From Chromatiaceae bacterium (lineage in GTDB: Bacteria; Pseudomonadota; Gammaproteobacteria; Chromatiales; Chromatiaceae): 64,000 bases of DNA. Of the stretch, positions 44,631 to 53,789 are shown one piece after another. Position 1 is the stretch's first letter; the number at the start of each line of letters is the position of its first letter. The DNA lies in contig JACKMU010000007.1 of assembly GCA_024235215.1 (NCBI GenBank), positions 124,001-188,000 of the forward strand, read 5' to 3'. The notes beneath the pieces are model-generated. The model was not told the DNA's origin. It was given only the letters and a program-made list of their open reading frames with translations, and did not search any database. Position numbers and translations under genes: made by a program.

Positions 44631-45509
44631 GTGTCCGACAAGTATCCCATTATAGCCATTACCGGTTCCTCCGGATCCGGTATCTACCGAGTCAGCACGG
44701 TTTTCAGCCATATCGCCTGGCGCGAAAAGATTAAACCGCTGATCGTGAACGGCAGCGCATTTCACCGCTATGAACGCGATGAAATGCAGCGGGCGGTGCG
44801 CGAGGCACAAGCTGATGGAAGGCACCTCTCCCACTTCTCACCTGATGGCAACCGGCTCGATCTGCTGGCGGATTTTCTGGCGGAGTTCGCGCAGCAGGGA
44901 ACTGGCCGATATCGCGAATATCTGCACACCGAAGCGGAAGCCCGGGCGGCCGGTGGCAAGGTAGGTGGATTCACCGAATGGCGACCGATTCCTGAAGGAA
45001 CGGATCTGTTGGTCTACCAGGGGCTGCACGGCGCCTATAAGGGTGGAGACCTGGATATCGGCAAGCTGGCCGATTACACCGTCGGCGTGGCTCCCATCGT
45101 GAACCTCGAATGGATCAAGAAGATCCACAATGACACCCTCAACCGCGGATATTCGCTGGATGAGGTGAAGGAGATCATCAACAACCGGCTCTTCGATTAT
45201 GTCAACCACATCACCCCGCAGTTCGGCCACACCGATGTCAATTTTCAACGGGTACCACTGGTGGATACCTCGAATCCCTTCATCGCCAGAGATGTACCGA
45301 GCCTGGACGAGAGTGTGGTCGTCATCCGTTTCAACAGATCCCGTAAACAGGAGTTCCCTTATCTGATGAAGATGATCAACGGCTCCTTCATGTCCAGACC
45401 CGACACGATCGTGGTCCCCGGAGGCAAGATGGAGTATGCGATGGAGTTGATCCTCTCTCCAGTGGTCAAAGCGATGATGGAGAAGCGGGCACAATTGAGG
45501 CAAGGCTGA
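44631..45509 (+). CDS. phosphoribulokinase-like protein with degenerate ATP site
   Basis: A 292-residue homologue of class I (proteobacterial) phosphoribulokinase, related along its whole length: AFHRYERDEMQ, VGVAPIVNLEWIKKIH, QFGHTDVNFQRVPLVDTSNPFIARD and MINGSFMSRPDTIVVPGGKM. Active enzymes have GSSGAGTTTV, EGDSFHRY and FYEGLHG. Here the P-loop is GSSGSGIYRV (12-21), the catalytic Asp42 is Ser42, and the Walker B Glu is Gln130. The Arg before the second Asp (HRD) is Asn167, while Asp168, His45, Arg49, Lys164 and Arg172 remain. It is probably inactive as a kinase. GTG start, AGGAGGG 8 bases upstream. It precedes rpsF. Confidence 0.88.
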   Translation: MSDKYPIIAITGSSGSGIYRVSTVFSHIAWREKIKPLIVNGSAFHRYERDEMQRAVREAQADGRHLSHFSPDGNRLDLLADFLAEFAQQGTGRYREYLHTEAEARAAGGKVGGFTEWRPIPEGTDLLVYQGLHGAYKGGDLDIGKLADYTVGVAPIVNLEWIKKIHNDTLNRGYSLDEVKEIINNRLFDYVNHITPQFGHTDVNFQRVPLVDTSNPFIARDVPSLDESVVVIRFNRSRKQEFPYLMKMINGSFMSRPDTIVVPGGKMEYAMELILSPVVKAMMEKRAQLRQG

Positions 45510-45555
45510 AACCCATTCAACTAGGCCAACCCCTCGATAAAAAAGCAATTTCCGG

Positions 45556-45584
45556 TTGCGTTGCAACAGCGGAGCCGGTAGAAT
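45556..45584 (+). promoter_or_regulatory. sigma-70 promoter of the rpsF operon
   Basis: TTGCGT (45556-45561) and TAGAAT (45579-45584) are 17 bases apart. Transcription would start near 45591, giving a GC-rich leader of about 90 bases before rpsF that could fold and carry ribosomal-protein feedback. Confidence 0.6.
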
Positions 45585-45679
45585 TCGCCGCTTCCCGCCG
45601 ACTTGCCAGTCTGACCGGCCGCGGGACTCCTTGCCTCACCAGCTGACTGGGAGGCTGTTTTAATCCGTAAGGAGCGACA

Positions 45680-46078
45680 ATGAGACATTACGAAATCGTG
45701 TTCCTGGTCCATCCGGACCAGAGCGAGCAGGTGCCCGGTATGATCGAGCGTTACCGTTCGATCATCGAGTCCGACGGTGGAACGATCCACCGCCTGGAAG
45801 ATTGGGGACGGCGCCAGCTTGCCTATCCCATACAGAAACTGCACAAGGCTCACTACGTGCTGATGAATATCGAATGCGGAGCCAAGCCGCGCGAAGAGCT
45901 GGAAAACGCTTTTCGCTTCAACGATGCGGTGCTGCGCAATCTGATGCTGGTGAAGAAAGGCCCGGTTACTGAGCCTTCGCCACTGGTCAAATCCTCTGAC
46001 GATCGAGAAGGACCCGTACTGAGACCGTTCGAAGATGATGATGAGAAACGACCAGGTCGCGATGAGAATGACGAATAA
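45680..46078 (+). CDS. rpsF: 30S ribosomal protein bS6
   Basis: A 132-residue protein. The first 100 residues match bS6: MRHYEIVFLVHPDQSEQVPGM, GRRQLAYPIQKLHKAHYVLMN and NDAVLRNLMLVKK. The tail is long and acidic (EDDDEKRPGRDENDE), the type modified by RimK in E. coli. It pairs with bS18 in the 30S platform. AAGGAG precedes the ATG. It starts the rpsF-rpsR-DUF2232-rplI set. Confidence 0.97.
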   Translation: MRHYEIVFLVHPDQSEQVPGMIERYRSIIESDGGTIHRLEDWGRRQLAYPIQKLHKAHYVLMNIECGAKPREELENAFRFNDAVLRNLMLVKKGPVTEPSPLVKSSDDREGPVLRPFEDDDEKRPGRDENDE

Positions 46079-46145
46079 TTCGTCACCAGTCTAGCCGTCG
46101 GGTCATCTGCCCGATAGCCGTCAATAGCGTTTTTGAGGGAATACC

Positions 46146-46370
46146 ATGTCACGTTTTTTTCGCCGCAGAAGATACTGCCGCTTTACTGCTGAGGGGATCG
46201 CAGAGATCGATTATAAGGATCTCAACCTGTTGAAGGCCTACGTCAGCGAAACCGGCAAGATCGTACCCAGTCGTATCACTGGTACCAAGGCAAGGTTCCA
46301 GAGGCAGCTTAGCGACGCGATCAAGCATGCTCGCTACCTGGCTCTGCTACCTTACACCGACAGCCATTGA
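46146..46370 (+). CDS. rpsR: 30S ribosomal protein bS18
   Basis: A 74-residue protein matching bS18: the basic FFRRRRYCRF opening, IDYKDLNLLKAYVSETGKIVPSRITGTKA, and RQLSDAIKHARYLALLPY. It binds 16S rRNA with bS6. It is 67 bases after rpsF. The priB gene found between them in enterics is absent. Confidence 0.98.
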   Translation: MSRFFRRRRYCRFTAEGIAEIDYKDLNLLKAYVSETGKIVPSRITGTKARFQRQLSDAIKHARYLALLPYTDSH

Positions 46371-46489
46371 ACTGGAGCCAACCGGTCGGTATACCGACTG
46401 GACGAACCGAAAAGGACAACAGAGGCTAGGCCGGCAGGCTATCCGGCCATCTTTGCACTTCTGCGTGTTCGTCTCCAGGATTAGAACAA

Positions 46490-47407
46490 ATGCGTTTTCT
46501 GGCATCCCTGGCGATGCGCGGCAGGTCACAGGCAGCAATGGTTGCCACCGTGCTGGCTATTCTGGCTTTGCCGTTGCCACCGCTCAGTATACTCAGTGCT
46601 GCAGTCATCGCGCTGGTGGCTCTGCGTCAAGGCCTCCGGGAGGGGATGCTGCTCATTACCTTCTCCGGAGTCGCCTGTGCGCTATTGGCACAACTGCTTT
46701 TTGGCCAAGCACTGCCGGTGGTCGGATACGTGCTGCTGATGTGGCTTCCGGTCTGGGTTCTGGGTGGTGTACTGCGTATCAACCGGTCACTTGGCACAAC
46801 GCTCAGCGTTGCGCTATTGCTCGGCGTGCTGGCGCTTGCGGTTCAGTATCTGCAGTCACAGGATCCGGTTAACGCTTGGCGGGAACTGCTGCAGCCTTTT
46901 ATCGCGTCGTTGGTGGAGGCACAGCTGGTTGACCAAGCGATCAGTCAGCAGTTGGTGGAGAGCATGGCTGAATGGATGCCTGGAGCGATCGCAGCCGGTT
47001 TCGTAATGCAGGCGATGTTCGCACTGATCATCGCACGCTGGTGGCAGTCAGGGCTCTATAATCCGGGCGGTTTCAAAGAGGAGTTTCACCAGCTGCGACT
47101 GCCACGCTTTTTGGCCGTGATATCGCTGCTGATGTTGACGCTGAACTGGTTGCAGCCGGAGACGGGGTTGGTGACCTATCTCACCCTGTTGCTGTTGACT
47201 GGATGGCTGTTTCAGGGAGTGGCGCTGGTGCATGCACTGCAGACGCGTCCTGGTTTCAGCATCGGCTGGCTGGTGGCAATGTATGCGCTGCTACCGTTTG
47301 CTATGCCCTATCTGGTAAGCGCGTTGGCTATCGTTGGATTTGCCGACACTTGGTTTGATTTTAGGGCTCGCCTGGGGAGTGGTAGGCACTCCGGCAGGGT
47401 GGGTTGA
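46490..47407 (+). CDS. DUF2232 integral membrane protein
   Basis: A 305-residue membrane protein with about eight hydrophobic helices. The arrangement and the place between rpsR and rplI match the DUF2232 (YybS-like) family found there in many proteobacteria. The function is unknown. The ATG at 46490 is followed by a short basic head (MRGRSQ) before the first helix. The C-terminal end is basic and cytoplasmic. Confidence 0.83.
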   Translation: MRFLASLAMRGRSQAAMVATVLAILALPLPPLSILSAAVIALVALRQGLREGMLLITFSGVACALLAQLLFGQALPVVGYVLLMWLPVWVLGGVLRINRSLGTTLSVALLLGVLALAVQYLQSQDPVNAWRELLQPFIASLVEAQLVDQAISQQLVESMAEWMPGAIAAGFVMQAMFALIIARWWQSGLYNPGGFKEEFHQLRLPRFLAVISLLMLTLNWLQPETGLVTYLTLLLLTGWLFQGVALVHALQTRPGFSIGWLVAMYALLPFAMPYLVSALAIVGFADTWFDFRARLGSGRHSGRVG

Positions 47408-47441
47408 GTATATTCAGAATCTGATTCAGGGGTATTGAACG

Positions 47442-47891
47442 ATGGATGTCATCCTTTTGGAAAAAATCGATAATCTTGGCGGACTGGGCGACAAAGTTAG
47501 CGTCAAGGGGGGGTACGGCAGGAACTTTCTGATTCCCGCGGGCAAGGCGGTTGCAGCAACCAAAAAGAATATTGCCGAGTTTGAAGTTCGCCGGGCAGAG
47601 CTGGAGAAACAGGCCGCAGGGCAGCTGGCCGAGGCACAGGCTCGCAAAGCGAAGATCGAAGCGCTGGGTACGGTTTCGATCAGCCGAAAGGCCGGTGACG
47701 AGGGACGGCTGTTCGGTTCCGTAGGCAATTCCGATATCGCGGATTTGATAACAGCAGCCGGTGTCGAGGTGGCCAGACGTGAAGTACGTCTGACGGATGG
47801 CCCATTCCATAGCACCGGTGAATATGAGGTGGTGCTGCACTTGCACAGTGAGGTCGATGCGGTTCTGAAACTGGCGATCGTCGCCGAATGA
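47442..47891 (+). CDS. rplI: 50S ribosomal protein bL9
   Basis: A 149-residue protein matching bL9: MDVILLEKIDNLGGLGDKVSVKGGYGRNFLIPAGKA, the long connecting helix (about 40-75), and the C-terminal domain with GRLFGSVGNSDIADL. It follows the DUF2232 gene by 34 bases and precedes dnaB, as usual. Confidence 0.98.
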   Translation: MDVILLEKIDNLGGLGDKVSVKGGYGRNFLIPAGKAVAATKKNIAEFEVRRAELEKQAAGQLAEAQARKAKIEALGTVSISRKAGDEGRLFGSVGNSDIADLITAAGVEVARREVRLTDGPFHSTGEYEVVLHLHSEVDAVLKLAIVAE

Positions 47892-48107
47892 TCGAAGCCA
47901 CCTGCCGCTGACGCTGGCGATCGGAGACCCTTTCAACACCGCTACCGGATACAGTTCGGGCTTGCTCCCGTCTGTGCCCGGCGGCCGGTGGTGTTATTCA
48001 AAACCACCGTTTTTTTCTTACTTTCGCTCTTTCCGCTGGGGTCCGTTATCGCCTATGCTTGGACCCGATGCGTCACGTCACTGCAATCGATCCACTACGG
48101 AATTTTC

Positions 48108-49481
48108 ATGGCAGAACCACCCGAGTATTCCGACAGTCTGAGAATGCCACCTCATTCGATCCAGGCTGAGCAGTCGGTGCTTGGTGGTGTGATGCTGGAC
48201 AACTATGCATGGGACCGGGTGGCCGACAAGCTGGTGGAACAGGACTTCTACCGGCGTGAACATCAGCTGATCTTCCGCGCCATGCTGGGGCTGCAGGAGC
48301 AGAACCAACCTTACGATGTGATCACCCTCTCCGAGGAGCTGGAGCGCTATCACAAACTGAATGAAGCGGGCGGAATCGCCTACCTTGGCAGTTTGGCGAA
48401 GGATACCCCGAGTGCTGCCAATATCACCGCCTATGCCGGAATCGTTCGGGAGAACTCGATCAAGCGCCAGTTGATCCGGGTCGGGACAGAGATTGCCGAC
48501 AGTGCGTTCAACACCGAAGGGCGCAGCAGCGCGATGTTGCTCGACCATGCCGAAGCAAAGGTTTTCGAGATTGCCGAACAGGGGGCACGCGCCGGCGGGT
48601 TCCAGCCGCTCAAGACGCTGCTGACCAAAGCAGTCGATCGCATAGAGACACTGTTTGAGAATAACGAACCGATCACCGGACTGGCGACCGGCTTCACAGA
48701 TTTCGATCGCATGACCTCAGGGCTGCAACCAGCCGATCTGATCATCGTGGCGGGTCGGCCGTCGATGGGCAAGACGACGTTAGCCATCAACATGGCCGAG
48801 TACGTGGCGATCAACAGCGGCAAACCGGTGGCGATCTTCAGTATGGAGATGCCAGGCGAGTCGCTGGCAATGCGTATGATGTCCTCGCTGGGGCGGATCG
48901 ATCAGAGCCGGGTCCGTAACGGCAACCTGGAGGACGATGAGTGGCCGCGGCTCACCTCGGCGGTGAGCATTCTGGCAAGTGCGCGGATGTTCATCGATGA
49001 CAGCCCCGCTCTCAGCCCGACCGAAGTGCGCGCCCGTTCCCGGCGGCTGATTCGCGAGCAGGGTGAGCTGGGGCTGATCGTCATCGACTATCTGCAGCTG
49101 ATGCAGGCAGGAGAGGCCAGCGAGAACCGCACCAACGAGATCTCCATCATCTCGCGCTCATTGAAGGCGCTGGCCAAAGAGTTGAATGTACCGGTCATCG
49201 CCCTCTCGCAACTCAACCGCAGCCTGGAGAGCCGGACCAACAAACGTCCGATCATGTCCGATCTGCGTGAATCGGGGGCAATTGAGCAGGATGCGGATCT
49301 GGTGGTCTTCATCTACCGCGACGAGGTCTATAATGAAGAGTCTCCGGAAAAGGGCGTTGCGGAGATCATCATCGGCAAGCAGCGCAACGGTCCCATTGGT
49401 ACGGTGCGTCTGACATTTCTCGGGCAGTACACCAAATTCGAGAACTTTGTCCAGGATGTCTATAGTGACTATCACTATTGA
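48108..49481 (+). CDS. dnaB: replicative DNA helicase DnaB
   Basis: About 457 residues. The N-terminal domain (PPHSIQAEQSVLGGVMLDN) is followed by the linker helix and the RecA-like motor with Walker A GRPSMGKTT and Walker B LIVIDYLQLM, plus the SQLNRSLE and SDLRESGAIEQDAD motifs. The ring helicase drives the replication fork. The ATG at 48108 is chosen from the family start; the frame is open back to 47988, which lies in non-conserved sequence. The 216-base gap after rplI may hold a separate promoter. Confidence 0.97.
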   Translation: MAEPPEYSDSLRMPPHSIQAEQSVLGGVMLDNYAWDRVADKLVEQDFYRREHQLIFRAMLGLQEQNQPYDVITLSEELERYHKLNEAGGIAYLGSLAKDTPSAANITAYAGIVRENSIKRQLIRVGTEIADSAFNTEGRSSAMLLDHAEAKVFEIAEQGARAGGFQPLKTLLTKAVDRIETLFENNEPITGLATGFTDFDRMTSGLQPADLIIVAGRPSMGKTTLAINMAEYVAINSGKPVAIFSMEMPGESLAMRMMSSLGRIDQSRVRNGNLEDDEWPRLTSAVSILASARMFIDDSPALSPTEVRARSRRLIREQGELGLIVIDYLQLMQAGEASENRTNEISIISRSLKALAKELNVPVIALSQLNRSLESRTNKRPIMSDLRESGAIEQDADLVVFIYRDEVYNEESPEKGVAEIIIGKQRNGPIGTVRLTFLGQYTKFENFVQDVYSDYHY

Positions 49482-50583
49482 CCCGGAGCAGCGCCACCGC
49501 TTCTCCGGACCCGAAGCGCTGATAGATCTCTCAGCTGCGCGCCACAATCTCGATCTTGCCCGCGCCATGGCGCCGGGCAGTAAAGTGATCGCGGTGATAA
49601 AATCCAACGCCTACGGACATGGTGTGCTGCGCATGGCGCAAGCGCTGGAGGCTGCCGATGCATTCGCACTGGCACGCATAGAAGAGGCGGTCAGGCTGCG
49701 TCAGGCCGGTGTCGGAAAACAGCTGTTGACACTGGAGGGGTTCTTCAATCGGGATGAGCTGGATGCCGCCTCCCGTTACCAGATCGAACCGGTGGTCAGC
49801 ACACCGCAACAGCTGTCGCTGCTGCAACAGTGTCGCCTCCAGCACCCGGTCTGCTGCTGGCTCAAGGTCGATACCGGGATGCATCGACTGGGTTTTTCGG
49901 TAGAACAGGCAGTGGCCGCTTACCACGCTCTGCGACGCTGTGCCGCGGTACGACCACCGTTGCGGTTGATGACCCATCTGGCTTGCGCGGACGACCTGCA
50001 GGAACAGGCTACGGAGCGGCAGCTGCAAAGGTTTCAGCCATTAATCGATGGATTGGGCGGGGAGGTGAGCATCGCCAATTCAGCTGCGCTGCTCGCCTGG
50101 CCACAGACTCACTATCATTGGGTGAGGCCGGGCATTATGCTTTACGGTGCTTCACCGCTGATTGGTGGAAGAGGGGAGACGCAAGGATTGCGGCCGGTGA
50201 TGACGCTCACCAGTCACTTGATCGCAATCAACCAGTGTCAGCGCGGCGAAGCGATAGGCTACGGCGGCAGCTGGCGCTGTCCCGAATCCATGCCGGTTGG
50301 TGTGGTGGCGATCGGCTATGGTGACGGTTACCCGCGCCACGCCCCATCCGGTACACCGCTGTTGGTCAACGGTCTCCGGGTACCACTGGTGGGTCGGGTC
50401 TCCATGGATATGCTGACCGTTGATCTGCGTACTCAGCCGGAGGCAAGCGTGGGTGATCCAGTGGTGCTCTGGGGTCGCGGTCTGCCGGCTGAAGAGATAG
50501 CCGAAGCGGCGGAAACCATCACTTACCAACTCTTTTGCGGTGTAACGCAGCGGGTGAGATTCACGGAGCAGGCGATTGGCTGA
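49465..50583 (+). CDS. alr: alanine racemase
   Basis: About 372 residues of the fold III PLP racemase family. The PLP Lys is Lys46 in VIKSNAYGHG; substrate-side landmarks are DTGMHRLGF, VRPGIMLYG, the catalytic Tyr of AIGYGGSW, and VGRVSMDMLTVD. It makes D-Ala for peptidoglycan. The start overlaps dnaB by 17 bases: a GTG at 49465 has AGGA 8 bases upstream; an ATG at 49456 is an alternative. It overlaps radA by 8 bases at the other end. Confidence 0.95.
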   Translation: MTITIDPEQRHRFSGPEALIDLSAARHNLDLARAMAPGSKVIAVIKSNAYGHGVLRMAQALEAADAFALARIEEAVRLRQAGVGKQLLTLEGFFNRDELDAASRYQIEPVVSTPQQLSLLQQCRLQHPVCCWLKVDTGMHRLGFSVEQAVAAYHALRRCAAVRPPLRLMTHLACADDLQEQATERQLQRFQPLIDGLGGEVSIANSAALLAWPQTHYHWVRPGIMLYGASPLIGGRGETQGLRPVMTLTSHLIAINQCQRGEAIGYGGSWRCPESMPVGVVAIGYGDGYPRHAPSGTPLLVNGLRVPLVGRVSMDMLTVDLRTQPEASVGDPVVLWGRGLPAEEIAEAAETITYQLFCGVTQRVRFTEQAIG

Positions 50584-51949
50584 GCCACGCAAACCGGAGC
50601 GTCGCAGTTACTATTGCAGTGCCTGCGGTGCGGAGTCGTTGAAATGGGCCGGCCAATGCCCCGATTGTCAGGCTTGGAATACGCTGCAGGAGACGCTGCA
50701 GACTCCGGTCAGACACAACCCGCGTTTTGATGGCTACGCCGGGGAGATGAGTGTCAACCGAATCTGCACGCTGGCCGACATCGAGGGGGAGGCCGTGGTC
50801 GGTATCCCGACCGGCAACGCTGAACTGGACCGGGTGTTGGGTGGCGGATTGGTGTCCGGCTCGGTGGTACTGATCGGCGGCGATCCGGGAATCGGGAAAT
50901 CGACGCTGCTAATCCAGACGATGACCGCACTGGCGCGCTCCTGCAAAGCGCTATACGTCAGCGGCGAGGAGTCTCCGGAGCAGATCGGGTTGCGCGCCCG
51001 CCGGCTGGGACTGCCGCGCGACGCGTTGCGCCTGCTGACAGAGACCTGCGTGGAGCGGATCCTGATGCTGGCACGCGAGGAGACACCGGCCGTCATGGTG
51101 ATCGATTCAATCCAGACCCTCTACACCGAACAGTTGCAGTCGGCACCGGGCTCCGTGGCGCAGGTGCGGGAGTCGGCGGCACAACTGGTGCGCTTTGCCA
51201 AGCAGCGTGGATGTGCCATCTTTCTCGTCGGACATGTCACCAAAGAGGGGGTGTTGGCCGGGCCCAGGGTCCTCGAACATATGGTAGACACGGTGCTCTA
51301 TTTCGAAGGAGAGCCTGGGAGTCACTTTCGTCTGGTCAGAACCATCAAGAATCGTTTCGGTGCGGTGAATGAGTTGGGCATCTTTGCGATGACCGACAAG
51401 GGACTGCGGGAAGTCAGCAATCCGTCAGCCATCTTTCTGTCGCGCCAGGACGAGGAGGTCTCTGGCAGCGTGATCATGGTCACCCGGGAGGGGAGCCGGC
51501 CGCTGTTGGTCGAAGTGCAAGCACTGGTCGACGAGAGCCCTCTCTCCAACCCGCGCCGGGTAAGCCTGGGTCTGGAACAGAACCGCCTGTCGATGCTGTT
51601 GGCGGTACTGCATCGCCACTGCGGTGTGGCGATGTTCAATCAGGATGTCTATGTAAACGTGGTTGGCGGTGTGCGCATTGGTGAAACCGCTGCCGACCTG
51701 GCGGTATTGCTGGCTGTGCTCTCCAGTTATCGCGACCGACCCGGTCCACGCGATCTGATCGCATTTGGTGAAGTCGGGCTGGCCGGAGAGATCAGACCAG
51801 TGCAGAATGGACTGGAGCGGCTACGCGAGGCGGCCAAACACGGCTTCCGACGCGCGGTGGTAGCGCGCAAAAACGCACCGAAGAAGCCGATCGATGGCCT
51901 AGAAGTGGTGGCTGTCGACCGCTTGTCGGAGATTGTCGATCTGTTGTGA
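50576..51949 (+). CDS. radA: DNA repair protein RadA (Sms)
   Basis: A 457-residue RecA-like branch-migration protein. The zinc finger is CSACG plus CPDC (Cys14, 17, 28, 31), Walker A is GDPGIGKST, the RadA motif KNRFG is present, and a Lon-like domain (about 350-457) ends the protein. It speeds strand exchange and processing of recombination intermediates. The TTG start at 50576 has GGAG 7 bases upstream and lies inside alr, so translation is coupled. Confidence 0.96.
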   Translation: MAEPRKPERRSYYCSACGAESLKWAGQCPDCQAWNTLQETLQTPVRHNPRFDGYAGEMSVNRICTLADIEGEAVVGIPTGNAELDRVLGGGLVSGSVVLIGGDPGIGKSTLLIQTMTALARSCKALYVSGEESPEQIGLRARRLGLPRDALRLLTETCVERILMLAREETPAVMVIDSIQTLYTEQLQSAPGSVAQVRESAAQLVRFAKQRGCAIFLVGHVTKEGVLAGPRVLEHMVDTVLYFEGEPGSHFRLVRTIKNRFGAVNELGIFAMTDKGLREVSNPSAIFLSRQDEEVSGSVIMVTREGSRPLLVEVQALVDESPLSNPRRVSLGLEQNRLSMLLAVLHRHCGVAMFNQDVYVNVVGGVRIGETAADLAVLLAVLSSYRDRPGPRDLIAFGEVGLAGEIRPVQNGLERLREAAKHGFRRAVVARKNAPKKPIDGLEVVAVDRLSEIVDLL

Positions 51950-51997
51950 CCTCCACCAGTACAGCAGCGTAATCGGTGTTTCAGCAGGAAAACTGCG

Positions 51998-52369
51998 TCA
52001 ACCAAGCGCCTCAAACTCCCGGTCAAGCAGTGCGGCGTCCCCCAGATTGAGTTCGACCAACCGACGCAGGTGCGCAATGCTCTCCATGTCGATGCTGTCG
52101 AAGCGCAGCCCGACGGAATCCTCTTCCGTATGTGCCACACACGCCTGCATGTACATGCGGATCTCGCTGTCATCCAGCAACACGGTCAGTCTGACTGAAG
52201 TACCGACTGCGACTGTCCAGTCATCCGGCCTGATCAACAATGCACCTTTCAATGAGAGATCCACCACCGAAGTGATGAACTCTACACCCTGGTCTGAAAT
52301 TCGTGCCGGCACATCGAACAGTACGCGCTGAAACCTCCGCCGCTCGATCGCTTGATCGAGATCACTCAT
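51998..52369 (-). CDS. PilZ domain protein
   Basis: A 123-residue single PilZ domain. The c-di-GMP motifs are both intact: RRRFQR (residues 10-15) and DLSLKGALL (the D/NxSxxG motif). VGLRFDSIDMES is the usual end of the barrel. It probably binds c-di-GMP and acts on motility or adhesion. It follows corB on the minus strand by 56 bases. A flagellar regulator cluster with FleQ begins 2 kb away, in keeping with c-di-GMP control. Confidence 0.9.
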   Translation of the reverse strand: MSDLDQAIERRRFQRVLFDVPARISDQGVEFITSVVDLSLKGALLIRPDDWTVAVGTSVRLTVLLDDSEIRMYMQACVAHTEEDSVGLRFDSIDMESIAHLRRLVELNLGDAALLDREFEALG

Positions 52370-52425
52370 CTTCTCTCTCCCTCACATTGGTTCATTGGTG
52401 GGTATTACGGCTGGCACGGAGAAAT

Positions 52426-53703
52426 CTACAGCACCTTCTGACTCTTGCGCCTCTGGGGATAAAAGCGCACCAGTTTTACCGCATGACCCTGTGTCTGCAC
52501 TATTTCGACCGGATAGCCCTCCAGCAGCAGACTGGTTCCCGGCTCTGGAATCGTTTCCAGATATTCGGTGATCAGACCGTTGATAGTGTGCGGTCCACCG
52601 ACCGGCAGTTTCCATTGCAGTGAACGTACCAACTCCTTGACCTTGGTATTTCCTGCGATCAGATAGCTTCCGTCCGCCTGTGGCTGTATATCCAGATCAC
52701 TGTCGGAAGGCGCGGTGGTGAACTCACCCACTATCTCCTCCAACAGGTCTGCCAGGGTCAACAGTCCGAGCAGATCACCATACTCATCCACTATCATACC
52801 CACCCGGCGCCGGTTGCGCTGAAAATTGATCAGTTGGGTATACAGCGAGGTACCCTCGGGAATGAAATAGGGGGCATCGCAGAGTTTGCGGATCTGCTCC
52901 TTACTCAGATGACCGCACGGCATTTCATGCATCACGCTGCGCAGGTGCAGCATGCCGACGATGTTGTCGAAACCACCGTCAAACACCGGCGTCAGCGTAT
53001 AGGGGCTGTTTTTTAACCGTTGGTTCACTTCATCCTCGTCGTCGGCAAGATCGATACCATCCACTTCATTGCGTGGCGTCATCACCTCCTCCACCCTGAC
53101 CTTGTCCAGATCCAGAATATTGATAAGCATTTTCTGATGCTTTTGCGGTATCAGTGCGCCTGCTTCGACGACCACGGTGTGCAACTCCTCCCTACTCAAC
53201 AACTGGCCTTTGCTCTGCTCTGGAGAGACACCGAGCCCTTTGAGCAGTCCGTTGGCAAAAAAATTGACCAACCAGACGAGAGGATAGGTCAGTTTCAGCA
53301 GCGGTGTGTAAATCACCGCAGCGGGGAAAGCGAGACGCTCCGGCTTCAACGCCGCCAGAGTTTTGGGGGTCACTTCGGCGAAGATCAGAATGATCAGTGT
53401 CAGTAGACCCGCCGCGACGGCAATCGCCGCCTCTCCCCCCAGACGCAGTGCGATGATGGTCGCGAGCGAGGATGCCAGGATATTGACCAGATTGTTACCC
53501 AGCAGAATCAGCCCGATAAGCCGGTCGGGGCGCTGCAGCAGTTGCGATGCCTTGCGAGCACCGGGGTGTCCTCTCTTCACCAGATGTTTCAAGCGATAGC
53601 GATTGAGCGTCATCAGCGCTGTTTCCGAACCGGAGAAGAACGCCGAGAGCAGTATCAGCAGCGCAAGAATTCCACCTAGCAGTGCTGTAGAGAAGTTGTT
53701 CAA
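52426..53703 (-). CDS. corB: CorB/YfjD-type CNNM transporter
   Basis: About 425 residues. The N-terminal DUF21 (CNNM) membrane domain has three to four helices (SAFFSGSETALMTLNRYRLKHL, LLGNNLVNILAS, FAEVTPKTLAAL), then two CBS domains (about 200-330) and a CorC_HlyC domain (VNGLITEYLETIPEPG). E. coli YfjD/CorB and relatives handle magnesium or cobalt efflux. The start is a TTG at 53703: AAAGGTG is just upstream and the N-terminus then aligns with YfjD. A longer frame to 53805 is not supported. Confidence 0.9.
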   Translation of the reverse strand: MNNFSTALLGGILALLILLSAFFSGSETALMTLNRYRLKHLVKRGHPGARKASQLLQRPDRLIGLILLGNNLVNILASSLATIIALRLGGEAAIAVAAGLLTLIILIFAEVTPKTLAALKPERLAFPAAVIYTPLLKLTYPLVWLVNFFANGLLKGLGVSPEQSKGQLLSREELHTVVVEAGALIPQKHQKMLINILDLDKVRVEEVMTPRNEVDGIDLADDEDEVNQRLKNSPYTLTPVFDGGFDNIVGMLHLRSVMHEMPCGHLSKEQIRKLCDAPYFIPEGTSLYTQLINFQRNRRRVGMIVDEYGDLLGLLTLADLLEEIVGEFTTAPSDSDLDIQPQADGSYLIAGNTKVKELVRSLQWKLPVGGPHTINGLITEYLETIPEPGTSLLLEGYPVEIVQTQGHAVKLVRFYPQRRKSQKVL

Positions 53704-53789
53704 ATACGAACACCTTTCATCGGGTTGATAAAATAGCTTTCTAAGTCGACCACTTGGTGATGTCAAGTGTAACCACCCTAGGAGCAGGC

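Noticed and set aside
44684..44720. A sequencing frameshift explaining the odd P-loop of the PRK-like gene
   Set aside because: The frame is right on both sides, alternative frames do not restore the GAGTTTV-type motif, and two other active-site changes lie elsewhere in unshifted sequence.
45590..45679. S6:S18-binding RNA leader before rpsF
   Set aside because: Several short stems exist in this GC-rich leader, but I could not identify the conserved CCG-containing bulge with confidence.
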